NCBI GenBank assembly: GCA_038211615.1
Contig: JBBQVL010000002.1
Span: 1-64,000 of the forward strand
Origin: DASWJZ01 sp038211615
GTDB taxonomy: Bacteria > Pseudomonadota > Alphaproteobacteria > Rhizobiales > Afifellaceae
DNA length: 64,000 nt
Reading direction: 5' to 3'
Shown: one piece after another, positions 15,863 through 24,587 of the stretch
Layout: each line of letters begins with the position of its first letter
Numbering within the stretch: position 1 is the stretch's first letter
Program-made: the position numbers and the translations under genes
Notes under the pieces: generated by a model
The model's input: the letters and a program-made list of their open reading frames with translations, nothing else
What the model was told of the DNA's origin: nothing
Databases searched by the model: none

Positions 15863-17062
15863 CTAGGCGATGCGCAGAAGCGTCAGTCTGGGTTGCTGTT
15901 GCCCGCTTCCCCCCGGAGCGCACTCGACCCGGTTGCGGCCGGCGAATTTTGCCCGGTAGAGCGCGGCGTCGGCCTCCTGCATAAGGGCGTCCAGCGGAAC
16001 TTCGGGCTGGTCGGTGGCGGCTGTGCCGGCGCTTACAGTTGCGTTCACCGGCTGGCCGTCGACAAATGTCGCCGCCATCGCAAAGGCCCTTCGGATACGT
16101 TCAGCCATCGCGACGGCCGCCTCCGCTCCCGAACCCGGAAGGACCGCCGCGAACTCCTCGCCACCGATCCGGCCTAGAGCGTCGTTTGGGCGCAGAGCCT
16201 TCTGCGCCGCCTCTCCGAAGATCTGCAGCGTGCGGTCCCCGGTGGCGTGGCCGTAGCCGTCGTTGACCGCTTTGAAGTGGTCGAGATCGAGCGCGATCAC
16301 CGCATAGGGAACGCCGTCTTGCCGGCAACGCTCCACCAGCCGCGCTGCCCGATCGAAGAACGCCCCCCGGTTCGCAAGGCCGGTCAGCGAATCGATCGAG
16401 GCGGCGCGCTTGTGGCGCAGCTCGCTCGACTCGCGCATCGCGGCGACCACGAAGATCGTCGTTCCGACCATGTAGATCAGCGCTTCGAAATGGATGATTC
16501 CGAAGAGGCTCTCTACCGCGGGCAGCGGGACGATCCCGGCCGATGACGTCGCGGCCGTGGCCGCCCCGACGATGAGCACCGCCGTGTGTGTCAGGATGAA
16601 GCCCACAAGCGGCCAGCGTGACCTGAGTTTCTCGCCATCCTGGACGAGAAGCGTCCAGGCCGCGGCGACGAGGTAGGCGGCGTTGAACAGCGTGCCGAGC
16701 CCGCCGCGCAGATCAGCCAGCGCCGCGCCGATAGGAAACGCGTTGACGCCGAGAACAATCGCGGGGCCGAGAAGCATCAGCCCGTAGTGCGGCTTCAATC
16801 CATTGAAGCGCCGCGCCGACGCCCACACCAATGCCGAGCTTCCCGCGAGGCACCCGAATGCCAGGGCCAGCATTGGGCCGTTCGCGGCCACCCCGCCGAA
16901 TGCCAGCAGCGCTATGGCCGCCGCGAGAACAAAATCCGCCGCCGCCCACCAGAGCACGGGCGACATCTCCCGGTACTGATACCACGCGAACACAAGCATC
17001 GCGCCGCTTAGGAGAGCGACAAACGAGCCGGCAAGCGTCAGGGTCGGAACGTCCAGAATCAT
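15863..17062 (-). CDS. Membrane-bound diguanylate cyclase
   Basis: A 399-residue protein with about six to seven transmembrane helices (residues 8-208) and a C-terminal GGDEF domain. The active loop is GGEEF at 300-304, so catalysis of cyclic-di-GMP from two GTP is expected. The inhibitory I-site RPND (291-294) sits the canonical five residues before it, so product feedback is likely. The helical part resembles no named sensor that I recognise. Gene stands alone between tlpA and the ParDE pair. Confidence 0.88.
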   Translation of the reverse strand: MILDVPTLTLAGSFVALLSGAMLVFAWYQYREMSPVLWWAAADFVLAAAIALLAFGGVAANGPMLALAFGCLAGSSALVWASARRFNGLKPHYGLMLLGPAIVLGVNAFPIGAALADLRGGLGTLFNAAYLVAAAWTLLVQDGEKLRSRWPLVGFILTHTAVLIVGAATAATSSAGIVPLPAVESLFGIIHFEALIYMVGTTIFVVAAMRESSELRHKRAASIDSLTGLANRGAFFDRAARLVERCRQDGVPYAVIALDLDHFKAVNDGYGHATGDRTLQIFGEAAQKALRPNDALGRIGGEEFAAVLPGSGAEAAVAMAERIRRAFAMAATFVDGQPVNATVSAGTAATDQPEVPLDALMQEADAALYRAKFAGRNRVECAPGGSGQQQPRLTLLRIA

Positions 17063-17210
17063 CCGAGTACAGGTGACTGTCCCCCAATCCTCGCACGCCT
17101 CCCGCTGAGCGAACGTTACTTCGATGCCGGCATTTTGAACGATTGGCGGCTACGATCGCGCAAGAACTCGCTTAGGTGCGCAGAATTGGGCAGGGCTTAA
17201 TTGCCGATTG

Positions 17211-17235
17211 TACCAAGAATTGGTATATGTTGGTA
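17211..17235. promoter_or_regulatory. ParD autoregulation operator candidate
   Basis: TACCAA-GAA-TTGGTA is a perfect inverted repeat (17211-17225), followed ten bases later by another TTGGTA half-site (17230-17235), giving a direct repeat with a ten-base, one-helical-turn period. It lies 19 bases before the antitoxin start codon, the expected place for ribbon-helix-helix binding. Confidence 0.55.
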
Positions 17236-17253
17236 TCAGCGGGAAGAAGTCCG

Positions 17254-17505
17254 ATGCCGAAGAACACTTCCATTACGATCAGCGATCAGTTCGCCGCCTT
17301 TATCGCCGAGCTGGTGGAACAAGGCCGCTATGGCTCGGCGAGCGATGTCGTACGCGCCGGCCTGCGACTGCTGCAAGAGCACGAGACGAAGCTTGAAACA
17401 CTTCGCGTCGCGCTTCTCGAAGGCGAGGAGAGCGGTCCCTCCACATCGTTCGACTTCGAGGGTTTCATCGCAGGAAAACGGAAGGGCCGCTCTCGCGCCG
17501 CATGA
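17254..17505 (+). CDS. parD: ParD-type antitoxin
   Basis: An 83-residue type II antitoxin. The N-terminal ribbon-helix-helix DNA-binding domain starts SITISDQFAAFIAELVE and continues with GRYGSASDVVRAGLRLL, a textbook ParD pattern. The C-terminal half (from about residue 45) is the charged tail that would wrap the toxin. ATG 17254 follows GGGAAGAAG. It overlaps the toxin gene by ATGA, implying translational coupling. Confidence 0.9.
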   Translation: MPKNTSITISDQFAAFIAELVEQGRYGSASDVVRAGLRLLQEHETKLETLRVALLEGEESGPSTSFDFEGFIAGKRKGRSRAA

Positions 17506-17792
17506 TGGCCTATGTCCTCTCGCCGCGAGCAAAGGCAGATATCGATGCGGTCTGGGACTACACTGCCGAACACTGGGGTGACGATCAGGCGGAGCGCTAT
17601 ATTCGCGCGCTCATGAAGGCGATCGATATTGTAGCACGCGACCCTGGCAAGGCACGGGTTTCCGATGACATTCGGCCCGGTTACCGCCGCTACCGGGCGG
17701 GCAGTCACGTCATCTTCTTCCGTCTGGTCGAGGGCCAAATCGATATAGTACGCATCCTGCATCAGTCGATGGACTTCGACCGACGTCTCTGA
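17502..17792 (+). CDS. parE: ParE-type toxin
   Basis: A 96-residue RelE/ParE-superfamily toxin. The opening LSPRAKADIDAVWDYTAEHWG, a central VARDPGKARVSDDIRPGYRRY and a closing HVIFFRL..IDIVRILHQ are the ParE pattern; the closing HQSMD matches the conserved tail. ParE members poison DNA gyrase, which is the presumed activity here. It is intact and paired with an intact antitoxin. Confidence 0.9.
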   Translation: MMAYVLSPRAKADIDAVWDYTAEHWGDDQAERYIRALMKAIDIVARDPGKARVSDDIRPGYRRYRAGSHVIFFRLVEGQIDIVRILHQSMDFDRRL

Positions 17793-17811
17793 ACGCGCGT
17801 CGTGATCCTTA

Positions 17812-18690
17812 TTAGCGTGTCGGGACCGGCTCGTCGCCCCGGTAATCGTAGAAGCCCCGCCCGGTTTTTCTGCCGAGCCAGCCGGCCTCGACGTATTTCA
17901 CCAAGAGCGGGCATGGGCGGTATTTGGAATCCGCCAGTCCGTCGTGCAGCACCTGCATGATGGAGAGGCAGGTATCGAGGCCGATGAAATCGGCGAGCTC
18001 GAGCGGGCCCATCGGGTGATGCGCGCCGAGCTTCATCGCCGCGTCGATGGCGTCGACCGTGCCGACGCCCTCGTAGAGCGTGTAGATCGCCTCGTTGATC
18101 ATCGGCAGCAGGATGCGGTTGACGATGAAGGCGGGGAAATCCTCCGCCACGGCGGTCTTCTTGCCGATCTTCGCGGCGAACGCCTTCGCTGCCTCGAAGG
18201 TCACGTCGTCGGTGGCGATGCCGCGCACCAGCTCCACCAGCTCCATCACCGGCACCGGATTCATGAAGTGCATGCCGATGAAGCGTTCCGGCCGGTCCGT
18301 GGCGGCGGCGAGGCGCGTGATGGAGATGGAGGAGGTGTTGGTGGCGAGGAGGGCGGTGGCGGGGAGCACGGCGCAGAGATCGGCGAAGACCTTGCGCTTT
18401 ACCGCCTCGTTCTCGCTGACCGACTCGATGGCGAGGTCGACGTCGGCGAACTGATCGAGGGAGAGAGCCGGCTGGATGCGGCCGATCGCCTCTTTTCGCT
18501 CCGCCTCGCTGATGCGGCCGGAGGCGACCTGGCGCGCGAGATTGCCGTCGATCGTGGCGAGGCCGGCGTTGACGCGCTCCGCGCTCATGTCGTGCAGCGC
18601 GACGGAATAGCCGCCGAGCGCGCAGACATGGGCTATCCCGTTGCCCATCTGGCCCGCGCCTACTACCCCGATCTTCTTCATCGCCGCCAT
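17812..18690 (-). CDS. 3-hydroxybutyryl-CoA dehydrogenase
   Basis: A 292-residue NAD(P)-dependent enzyme oxidising 3-hydroxybutyryl-CoA to acetoacetyl-CoA, or the reverse in polyhydroxybutyrate or butyrate metabolism. The Rossmann motif GAGQMGNG is near residue 10. SENEAVKRKVF, NTSSISITRLA and the catalytic HFMNPVPVMELVE histidine-containing stretch are intact. Three closely spaced Met codons compete as start; ATG 18690 has GAGGG at the best spacing. It follows etfA on the same strand, linking it to electron-transfer flavoprotein. Confidence 0.92.
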   Translation of the reverse strand: MAAMKKIGVVGAGQMGNGIAHVCALGGYSVALHDMSAERVNAGLATIDGNLARQVASGRISEAERKEAIGRIQPALSLDQFADVDLAIESVSENEAVKRKVFADLCAVLPATALLATNTSSISITRLAAATDRPERFIGMHFMNPVPVMELVELVRGIATDDVTFEAAKAFAAKIGKKTAVAEDFPAFIVNRILLPMINEAIYTLYEGVGTVDAIDAAMKLGAHHPMGPLELADFIGLDTCLSIMQVLHDGLADSKYRPCPLLVKYVEAGWLGRKTGRGFYDYRGDEPVPTR

Positions 18691-18787
18691 CATGGCCCTC
18701 GGATCGCTTCCCCCGGATGAGTATTTCGCAAGCGCGAGAAAAGCGGAAGCCGGAGAAGCGTCATTCTGCGCGGAGAGGCGCTGACGC

Positions 18788-19741
18788 TCAACCGGCCGAC
18801 GCGGCGCGTTTGTCGAGTTCCTTTTCCAGTTCCGGCAAAGCCTGGAAGAGGTCGGCCACGAGGCCGTAATCGGCGACCTGGAAGATCGGCGCCTCGGCAT
18901 CCTTGTTGATGGCGACGATCACCTTGGAATCCTTCATGCCGGCCAGATGCTGGATGGCGCCGGAAATCCCGCAGGCGATATAGAGGTCGGGCGCCACGAT
19001 CTTTCCGGTCTGGCCGACCTGCCAGTCGTTCGGCGCATAGCCCGCGTCGACGGCGGCGCGGCTCGCGCCGACCGCCGCGCCGAGCTTGTCGGCGACCGGC
19101 AGGATCACTTCGAGGAATTTTTCCTTCGAGCCGAGCGCCCGCCCGCCCGAGATGATGATCTTCGCGCCCGCGAGCTCGGGCCGCTCGGTCTTCGCGACGC
19201 TTTCGCCCTCGAAGGAGGAGAGCGCCGGATCGGTGGCGGCGGCAATGCTTTCCACCGCGGCCGAGCCGGTGGCTTCAGCAGCGGGGAAGGAGGCGGTGCG
19301 GACGGTGATGACCTTCTTCGCGTCCTTCGACCTCACCGTCTGGATGGCGTTGCCGGCATAGGTCGGTCGGCGGAACGTGTCGGGGCCGAGCACCTCGATC
19401 ACGTCGGAGACCTGCATCACGTCGAGCAGGGCCGCGGCGCGCGGCATCACATTCTTGCCGGCGGCCGTGGTCGGCGCGAGGAGCGCGTCGTAGGACCCGG
19501 CAAGCGATACGATGAGCGCGGCAAGCGGCTCGGCGAGTCCATGCTCGAGCGCATCGGATTCGGCCAGCAGCACCTTCGTCACGCCGGCGAGCTTCGCGGC
19601 TTCGCCCGCGACGGCCGCCGCACCCTTGCCGGCGACCAGCACATGCACGTCGCCGCCGAGCTTCAGCGCCGCCGCGACGGTCTTCGCGGTCGCCTCGTTC
19701 ATGTGGGAATTGTCGTGCTCGGCGAGAACGAGAGACGTCAT
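18788..19741 (-). CDS. etfA: Electron transfer flavoprotein alpha subunit
   Basis: A 317-residue FAD-binding subunit of the soluble ETF that takes electrons from acyl-CoA dehydrogenases to ETF-ubiquinone oxidoreductase. The C-terminal FAD domain is clear: SGGRALGSKEKF, GASRAAVDAGYAPNDWQVGQTGK and YIACGISGAIQHLAGMKDS. ATG 19741 is chosen over the TTG two codons upstream. It is separated from etfB by 173 bases holding a palindromic repeat rather than the usual tight junction. Confidence 0.95.
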   Translation of the reverse strand: MTSLVLAEHDNSHMNEATAKTVAAALKLGGDVHVLVAGKGAAAVAGEAAKLAGVTKVLLAESDALEHGLAEPLAALIVSLAGSYDALLAPTTAAGKNVMPRAAALLDVMQVSDVIEVLGPDTFRRPTYAGNAIQTVRSKDAKKVITVRTASFPAAEATGSAAVESIAAATDPALSSFEGESVAKTERPELAGAKIIISGGRALGSKEKFLEVILPVADKLGAAVGASRAAVDAGYAPNDWQVGQTGKIVAPDLYIACGISGAIQHLAGMKDSKVIVAINKDAEAPIFQVADYGLVADLFQALPELEKELDKRAASAG

Positions 19742-19773
19742 GCGCAACTCCAGAATCTGCAGCGGTCACACTC

Positions 19774-19880
19774 CTCTGTCGTCATTGCCGGGCTTGACCC
19801 GGCAATCCATTCGGTAACGGTCGAGAGGGTCACCGGCGTTACGGAATGGATCCCATGGTCAAGCCATGGGATGACGACAG
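19774..19880. repeat. Intergenic palindromic repeat, family 1 (copy 2, inverted)
   Basis: Contains GCCGGGCTTGACCCGGC and ATCCCATGGTCAAGCCATGGGAT with GTCGTCAT/ATGACGAC ends, the reverse complement of the arrangement at 5-110. It separates etfB from etfA and could form strong RNA hairpins that lower read-through or shield the etfB mRNA. Confidence 0.78.
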
Positions 19881-19914
19881 TGGTGGTATCGACGTTGGGC
19901 AAGAGCGTTGTTCC

Positions 19915-20667
19915 TTAAAGCAGCACGCCGGCTTCGGTCTTCAGCTTGTCGAGAAGCTCCGCGACGGAGGCGACCTTCACGCCGGCCTGCCGCTTCGGCG
20001 GCTCGCGCGTCTCGACGATCTCCAGACGCGGCGTGGCGTCGACGCCGAAATCGGCGGCCGTCTTCGTCTCGATCGGCTTCTTTTTCGCCTTCATGATGTT
20101 GGGGAGCGAAGCGTAGCGCGGCTGGTTCAGCCGAAGATCGGTGGTGACGATCGCCGGCGTCTTCAGCGTCAACGTCTGCAGGCCGCCATCGACCTCGCGC
20201 GTCACCTTGAGCGAGCCGTCGCCGAGCTCAAGCTTCGAGGCAAAGGTGCCCTGCGCCCAGCCGAGGAGCGCTGCGAGCATCTGGCCGGTCTGGTTGGAAT
20301 CGTCGTCGATCGCCTGCTTGCCGAGGATGACGATCCCCGGCTGCTCCGCCTCGACCACCCCCTTCAGGAGCTTTGCCACGGCGAGCGGCTCGACGATGCC
20401 GTCGACCTGCACCAGGATGCCGCGGTCGGCGCCCATGGCGAGGCCGGTGCGGATCGTGTCCTGCGCCTGCGCCGGGCCGATCGAAACGAGCACCACCTCG
20501 GTCGCCTTGCCGGCTTCCCTCAGGCGGAGCGCCTCCTCGACCGCGATCTCGTCGAAGGGATTCATCGCCATCTTGGTGTTGGCGAGATCGACGCCGGAGC
20601 CGTCGGGCTTCACCCGCGGCTTGACGTTCGCGTCGATCACCCGCTTGACCGCGACGAGCACCTTCAT
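19915..20667 (-). CDS. etfB: Electron transfer flavoprotein beta subunit
   Basis: A 250-residue partner of EtfA, binding AMP and forming the dimer interface. MKVLVAVKRVIDANVKPRVK, NPFDEIAVEEALRLRE, GKQAIDDDSNQTGQMLAALL and the DLRLNQPRYASLPNIMKAKKKPI recognition loop are diagnostic. Leu195-type recognition of dehydrogenases is implied by that loop. It heads the etfB-etfA-HBD series on the minus strand. Confidence 0.95.
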   Translation of the reverse strand: MKVLVAVKRVIDANVKPRVKPDGSGVDLANTKMAMNPFDEIAVEEALRLREAGKATEVVLVSIGPAQAQDTIRTGLAMGADRGILVQVDGIVEPLAVAKLLKGVVEAEQPGIVILGKQAIDDDSNQTGQMLAALLGWAQGTFASKLELGDGSLKVTREVDGGLQTLTLKTPAIVTTDLRLNQPRYASLPNIMKAKKKPIETKTAADFGVDATPRLEIVETREPPKRQAGVKVASVAELLDKLKTEAGVLL

Positions 20668-20891
20668 TCCCGTTCCTCTCCGGACTACCGGCGAAGGTGC
20701 TAGACGGGCGGGGAGGGCTTATCAAGCCGAGGCGCCGCATTTCGATGCCGGTGCGCGACGCGCGAGGAACTTTCCGGCAGCGCCACTATACCGCAACCTT
20801 GCGCGCCTGCTGCGGCGCGCTGGGCGCATTCCGCGTCACAGTTCCATGCTAGATTGGAGGCGCTGGGGAAGAGCAAGAAGAGGAGGAAGAC

Positions 20892-21227
20892 ATGTTAAGA
20901 ATGATTACGCGCGGACGCTTCACGCGGGACTACGCCAAGGGCCTGATCGCGGCGCCGGAAGACCGCGAGCCCGCCGTTCGCAAGCTCGTGGAGGCCGCCG
21001 GGGGCAAGCTCATCAACTTCTACTTCACGACGGGCGAGTCGGATTTCCTGATGATCGCCGAGACCGAGCAGGCTGAGTCGGTCATTGCGGGGATGATGGC
21101 GGCAGGGGCGGCCGGCATGATCACAGATGCGAGCACCGCGCGCGCATGGACCGGCGCCGAATTCAAGGGGATCGCCGAGAAGGCGGGCAAGGCGGCTTCC
21201 GCCTACAAGGCCACCGGCGCGAGCTGA
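20892..21227 (+). CDS. GYD domain-containing protein
   Basis: A 111-residue protein of the GYD family, small alpha/beta ferredoxin-like-fold proteins of unknown role. The typical features are the VRKLVEAAGGKLINFYFTTGESDFLMIAE core and a downstream segment about residues 60-95. ATG 20892 follows AGGAGGAAGAC. It is inserted between etfB and the cobalamin adenosyltransferase gene, on the opposite strand. Confidence 0.78.
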   Translation: MLRMITRGRFTRDYAKGLIAAPEDREPAVRKLVEAAGGKLINFYFTTGESDFLMIAETEQAESVIAGMMAAGAAGMITDASTARAWTGAEFKGIAEKAGKAASAYKATGAS

Positions 21228-21506
21228 TTGCGGGCGGTGGCGGGAAGCGAACCAAACGCTTCCCGGCCATCTTCGGAGGGCGAACGCGGCAGTCGTCTCT
21301 GTGCGCCGCGTCGCTCGACCTGATATTCCAAGGCCGGCTAGCCCGAGCGGCGGTCAGATCGAGCACCGGTCTGCGCGCCCCGAGGAGATCGGATAAAGAA
21401 ATATCGCGACGCGAATTGAATACGCGAAGAGAGGGCAGGCCGACTGCACGCCGCATCGGAGCGGAGGTGGCACGGGCCGGTAAAAGTCACTCAAATGGGG
21501 GGAATC

Positions 21507-22133
21507 ATGTCGCTCAAACTCATCGGCGCGGGGGTTGGCAGGACGGGAACGCACTCGTTGAAACTCGCGATCAACCGCCTCGGGTTCGGCCCGTGCCACC
21601 ACATGGAAGACGTGCTGATGAACAAGCCCGTCCAGGTTCCGCTCTGGGCTGCGGCGGTTGAAGGAAATCCGGACTGGTCAGCCATCTACAGAGGTTGTGA
21701 AAGCGCGATTGACTGGCCGACCGCCGGGTTCTTTCGCGAACTGCACGCGGCCTATCCGTCGGCGAAGTTCGTGCTGACGCATCGAACCCCGGAAAGCTGG
21801 GCCGAAAGCTTTTCGGCGACCATCTACAAGCTGCTCCAAATGAAGGATCAGGTCCCGCCGGAAATGCGGGCCTGGCTCGACATGGGGATTGCGGTCATCA
21901 GCAAGACCGGGTTCCCGGGCGGTCTCGACGTGCCCGCTCTGGAGCGCGCCTATGTCGCGCACAACGAGGCGGTCAAAGCCGCGATCCCGGTTGATCAGTT
22001 GCTGGTCTACCAGGTGACGGACGGCTGGGAGCCGCTCTGCGCTTTTCTTGGCGTGCCCGTGCCCCCCGACGAACCGTTCCCGCGCACCAACAGCCGGGTT
22101 GAATTCTGGGATCGCGTGACCGGCAAGAAGTGA
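21507..22133 (+). CDS. Sulfotransferase-family protein
   Basis: A 208-residue protein opening with LIGAGVGRTGTHSLKLAI, the 5'-phosphosulfate (PAPS) loop form found in a bacterial family often mislabelled as NAD-dependent epimerase. Later FVLTHRTPESWAESF matches the 3'-phosphate-binding segment. Substrate cannot be predicted. The start at 21507 follows GGGGGGA; an ATG four codons upstream lies inside that ribosome site. A perfect 18-base palindrome lies three bases after the stop. Confidence 0.75.
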   Translation: MSLKLIGAGVGRTGTHSLKLAINRLGFGPCHHMEDVLMNKPVQVPLWAAAVEGNPDWSAIYRGCESAIDWPTAGFFRELHAAYPSAKFVLTHRTPESWAESFSATIYKLLQMKDQVPPEMRAWLDMGIAVISKTGFPGGLDVPALERAYVAHNEAVKAAIPVDQLLVYQVTDGWEPLCAFLGVPVPPDEPFPRTNSRVEFWDRVTGKK

Positions 22134-22135
22134 GG

Positions 22136-22153
22136 CCTGAATTCGAATTCAGG
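22136..22153. terminator. Perfect 18-base palindrome after the sulfotransferase gene
   Basis: CCTGAATTCGAATTCAGG reads the same on both strands and holds two overlapping EcoRI-type GAATTC sites. It lies two bases after the TGA. Without a T-run it is a poor intrinsic terminator and could instead be a protein-binding site between the convergent genes. Confidence 0.35.
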
Positions 22154-22233
22154 ACGGCGCAAGGGAAAGACGAAATCCGCGGTTCTTCGCGGGCGGTCAG
22201 AACCCATCGCATTCGCGCTTCAATGTCATGAAG

Positions 22234-22746
22234 CTATTGCGCGCGTGTGAGGATGATATTCACGGTCATGGGGCAGCCGTCCTTACGGCTAAAGTGACCG
22301 GTGAGAGGCACCACACGCATTCTAACGGGCTGCTGCGCATCTGCCGCTATAGTCAAAAGCTTCGTTGTTCCCGTTTGCATAGGCGCGTCGGCGTTGGTCG
22401 TAAGCTCCAGCCCGCCCTGGTCGCGACCGGTGTCTATGCTGAAAGTCATGGAGCACTCCCATGGGCCGGACAAGGAGGCAGGGGCGTTCGCGGTGGTGAT
22501 GGTGACATAGGCGAGCAGCTTGCCCAGCTCTTCCTCGCCCGAAGTCATCCGCATGCAATTGAAGGTTATTCCCGACGGAGCAGACGCAAAAGTTGCCGTT
22601 TGAACTTCGCAAACGTTGCACCTGGCGCCTGGGGTGGTTGGGTCCGTACACACCCCAAGCCAGCCGACGGCGAATGCGCTCCCCGAGAAAAACGTGGTGA
22701 GGGACAGGACGGTCAAGCCAAGCGCTGCGCGGCCAGGAAATGTCAT
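22234..22746 (-). CDS. Secreted hypothetical protein
   Basis: A 170-residue protein with a clear signal peptide (about residues 1-26, ending SAFA). The mature region begins with a cysteine-bearing stretch (GVCTDPTTPGARCNVCEVQ), holds six or so cysteines in all, and is rich in Thr and Ser. This suggests a disulfide-bonded periplasmic or surface beta-sandwich. GGGGGGATTTC precedes the ATG. No family recognised. It is convergent with the sulfotransferase gene. Confidence 0.55.
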   Translation of the reverse strand: MTFPGRAALGLTVLSLTTFFSGSAFAVGWLGVCTDPTTPGARCNVCEVQTATFASAPSGITFNCMRMTSGEEELGKLLAYVTITTANAPASLSGPWECSMTFSIDTGRDQGGLELTTNADAPMQTGTTKLLTIAADAQQPVRMRVVPLTGHFSRKDGCPMTVNIILTRAQ

Positions 22747-23010
22747 GAAATCCCCCCGAATTCCACGGATGCAATCGCAGCTTGAGGCAAGGAGCGAGTG
22801 CTGGGTGTATTATAGATGCATGGTTGCAATTTGAAAAGACTCAGCCTTGCGGCCCGGCCAATTTCGCGCGCGCAGCGGTTAGCCCTTCACCTCTCGACTG
22901 CCACCGCTACGAGAACGCGATGCGCGGGCTCGAGGCGTTTGACGGGTGTCGTGCAGCTCTTTCCCTGGGGAGAAATCGTCGACATCCGTGGCCTCGCGGG
23001 CCTGCGACGC

Positions 23011-23592
23011 TCAGCGATTTTTTCCCGGCACCCAGAGCACGTCGCCTTCGGCCTTCAGGTTCACGAAGCGGCTCGCGACAAAGAGGAAGTCGGAGAGGCG
23101 GTTCATGTAGAGGAGGGCCGGGCGGCCGACGCGGTCCGGCTCTTCGCGCGCGAGCCTGACCATCAGCCGCTCGGCGCGGCGGGAGATGGTTCGGGCGAGG
23201 TGAAGGGCGGCCGCGGCGCGACTGCCGCCGGGGAGCACGAAAGAGCGGAGCGGCGCAAGGTCGGCGTTCAAGGTGTCGATGTCGTGCTCGAGCCGCTCAA
23301 CCTGCGCCGTCACGACGCGGAGCGGCTCGTAGCTCTTCGGCTTGCCGTCATCAGGGGTAGCAAGCTCGGCGCCGAGGTCGAAGAGATCGTTCTGGATCGC
23401 GGCGAGCATCTGATCCACGGCGGCGAGTTCGGGCGAAAGCTCGACCCGTGCCACGCCCACAGCGGCGTTCGTCTCGTCCACCGTGCCGTATGTCTCGATC
23501 CGCAGATCGTCCTTCGGCCGCCGCTCGCCGGTGCCGAGGCCGGTCGTGCCGTCGTCGCCGGTCTTCGTGTAGATCTTGTTCAGGATCACCAT
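23011..23592 (-). CDS. PduO-type ATP:cob(I)alamin adenosyltransferase
   Basis: A 193-residue enzyme that makes adenosylcobalamin from cob(I)alamin and ATP. The N-terminal ATP-binding TKTGDDGTTGLGTGERRPKDD is characteristic. Also present are IETYGTVDETNA, the FVLPGGSRAAAALHLART segment, the RRAERLMVRL helix and the C-terminal YMNRLSDFLFVASR. In many Hyphomicrobiales it lies between a twin-TM protein and etfBA. Here those neighbours are present but separated by extra genes. Confidence 0.93.
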   Translation of the reverse strand: MVILNKIYTKTGDDGTTGLGTGERRPKDDLRIETYGTVDETNAAVGVARVELSPELAAVDQMLAAIQNDLFDLGAELATPDDGKPKSYEPLRVVTAQVERLEHDIDTLNADLAPLRSFVLPGGSRAAAALHLARTISRRAERLMVRLAREEPDRVGRPALLYMNRLSDFLFVASRFVNLKAEGDVLWVPGKNR

Positions 23593-23633
23593 GCGGCCAG
23601 TCTATCCGGCCGGCCGCGGCGTCACGCAAGCCC

Positions 23634-24221
23634 TCAGAACCGGTAGCCGACGTAGACACCGGCGTGGGTGATGCCGCTGTTGCCGGCCTTGCCATCGTCG
23701 CAGAGCTTTGCATGCGACGAATGGTCGGCGGAGGCGAGGACGCGCCAGTGGTCGCTGAGGTCGACGCCGAGCGCCACGCTCTCGCGGAAGAGCCAATGGC
23801 AGCCGAGGTCGAGCCCGTCGCCCGGCGATTCCAGCGGCCCGTCGTGCCACGTCCCGCCGAAGCTCGCTTCGGCGAAGTAGCGGTTCATGAAGGGGAAGTG
23901 CCAGGTGAGCCCGGCATAGACCTGGTTGATCGGGTCGCTGCCGGTCGCGAGGTTGCCGCCGACATGGATGCGCGGACGGAGCAGCGTGTTGGCCCAGTAA
24001 TTCTGGAAGGGCGGCACGAAGGCCCGGGTGTAGAGCTGGCCGCTCAGGATGACGCCCGAATCGTCGCTCGGCTGCACCGGATAGACGCTGCCGAGCCGCA
24101 CCTCGTCGAAAATGCCGAAGAGGCCCTGGCGGGACGAATTGTCGAATTGCTGTGCCGAGGCAGACGACGCGACGAGCGCCACGCCAAACGCCAGCCCCAA
24201 CGCACTTTCACGGATACGCAT
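23634..24221 (-). CDS. PagL-like acyloxyacyl hydrolase / lipid A deacylase family protein
   Basis: A 195-residue outer-membrane barrel candidate: a signal peptide to about residue 23 (ASSASA), then alternating aromatic strands and a terminal aromatic (GVYVGYRF) as in beta-barrels. The last quarter carries DHSSHAKL followed by GITHAG, resembling the PagL catalytic His-x-Ser region, although I cannot locate the expected catalytic Glu with certainty. PagL removes an acyl chain from lipid A. Assignment is by overall pattern; activity is unproven. Confidence 0.62.
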   Translation of the reverse strand: MRIRESALGLAFGVALVASSASAQQFDNSSRQGLFGIFDEVRLGSVYPVQPSDDSGVILSGQLYTRAFVPPFQNYWANTLLRPRIHVGGNLATGSDPINQVYAGLTWHFPFMNRYFAEASFGGTWHDGPLESPGDGLDLGCHWLFRESVALGVDLSDHWRVLASADHSSHAKLCDDGKAGNSGITHAGVYVGYRF

Positions 24222-24331
24222 TGCACCCCCCGGCGGTCAGACGCCGCCTTTCGGCGATGCTAGTCCAAACGGGGCGGCCGGAGCACCCGCCCTTCAGGCG
24301 ATCTTTGGCCGCTGTGACATCGCGGCCACGT

Positions 24332-24523
24332 TCAATGCGACTTCCACCAGAGCGCTGCCATGGCGACGACGATCGCGGCGAACTGGGCGATGACGCGGGC
24401 GCGCATCAAATTCTGCGAGCGGCTGGGCGAGCCGCCCCGCATCATGTTCCACAGCCCGAACACCAGGATGATGAGAACGACGCCGACGGCGATCGGCAGG
24501 ACGAAATTGGCGAGACTGCTCAT
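24332..24523 (-). CDS. Twin transmembrane (HIG1-like) protein
   Basis: A 63-residue protein with two transmembrane helices (about 6-25 and 43-60) joined by a short basic loop (RGGSPSRSQNLMRARVIAQ). The RSQNLMRARVIAQ loop matches the HIG1-like twin-TM family of alphaproteobacteria. Eukaryotic HIG1 proteins associate with respiratory supercomplexes; the bacterial role is unclear. It normally lies next to the cobalamin adenosyltransferase, here one gene away. Confidence 0.8.
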   Translation of the reverse strand: MSSLANFVLPIAVGVVLIILVFGLWNMMRGGSPSRSQNLMRARVIAQFAAIVVAMAALWWKSH

Positions 24524-24587
24524 GCGGGACCCTTCGCTTCGCCTTACGTGAGACCTGCGGCAGGCCGGCGCAAGGCGGCTTTCCGTC

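Noticed and set aside
22747..23010. An additional gene in the 264-base gap between the secreted protein and the adenosyltransferase genes
   Set aside because: No frame with a plausible ribosome site; only the AT-richer promoter region of the secreted-protein gene is visible.
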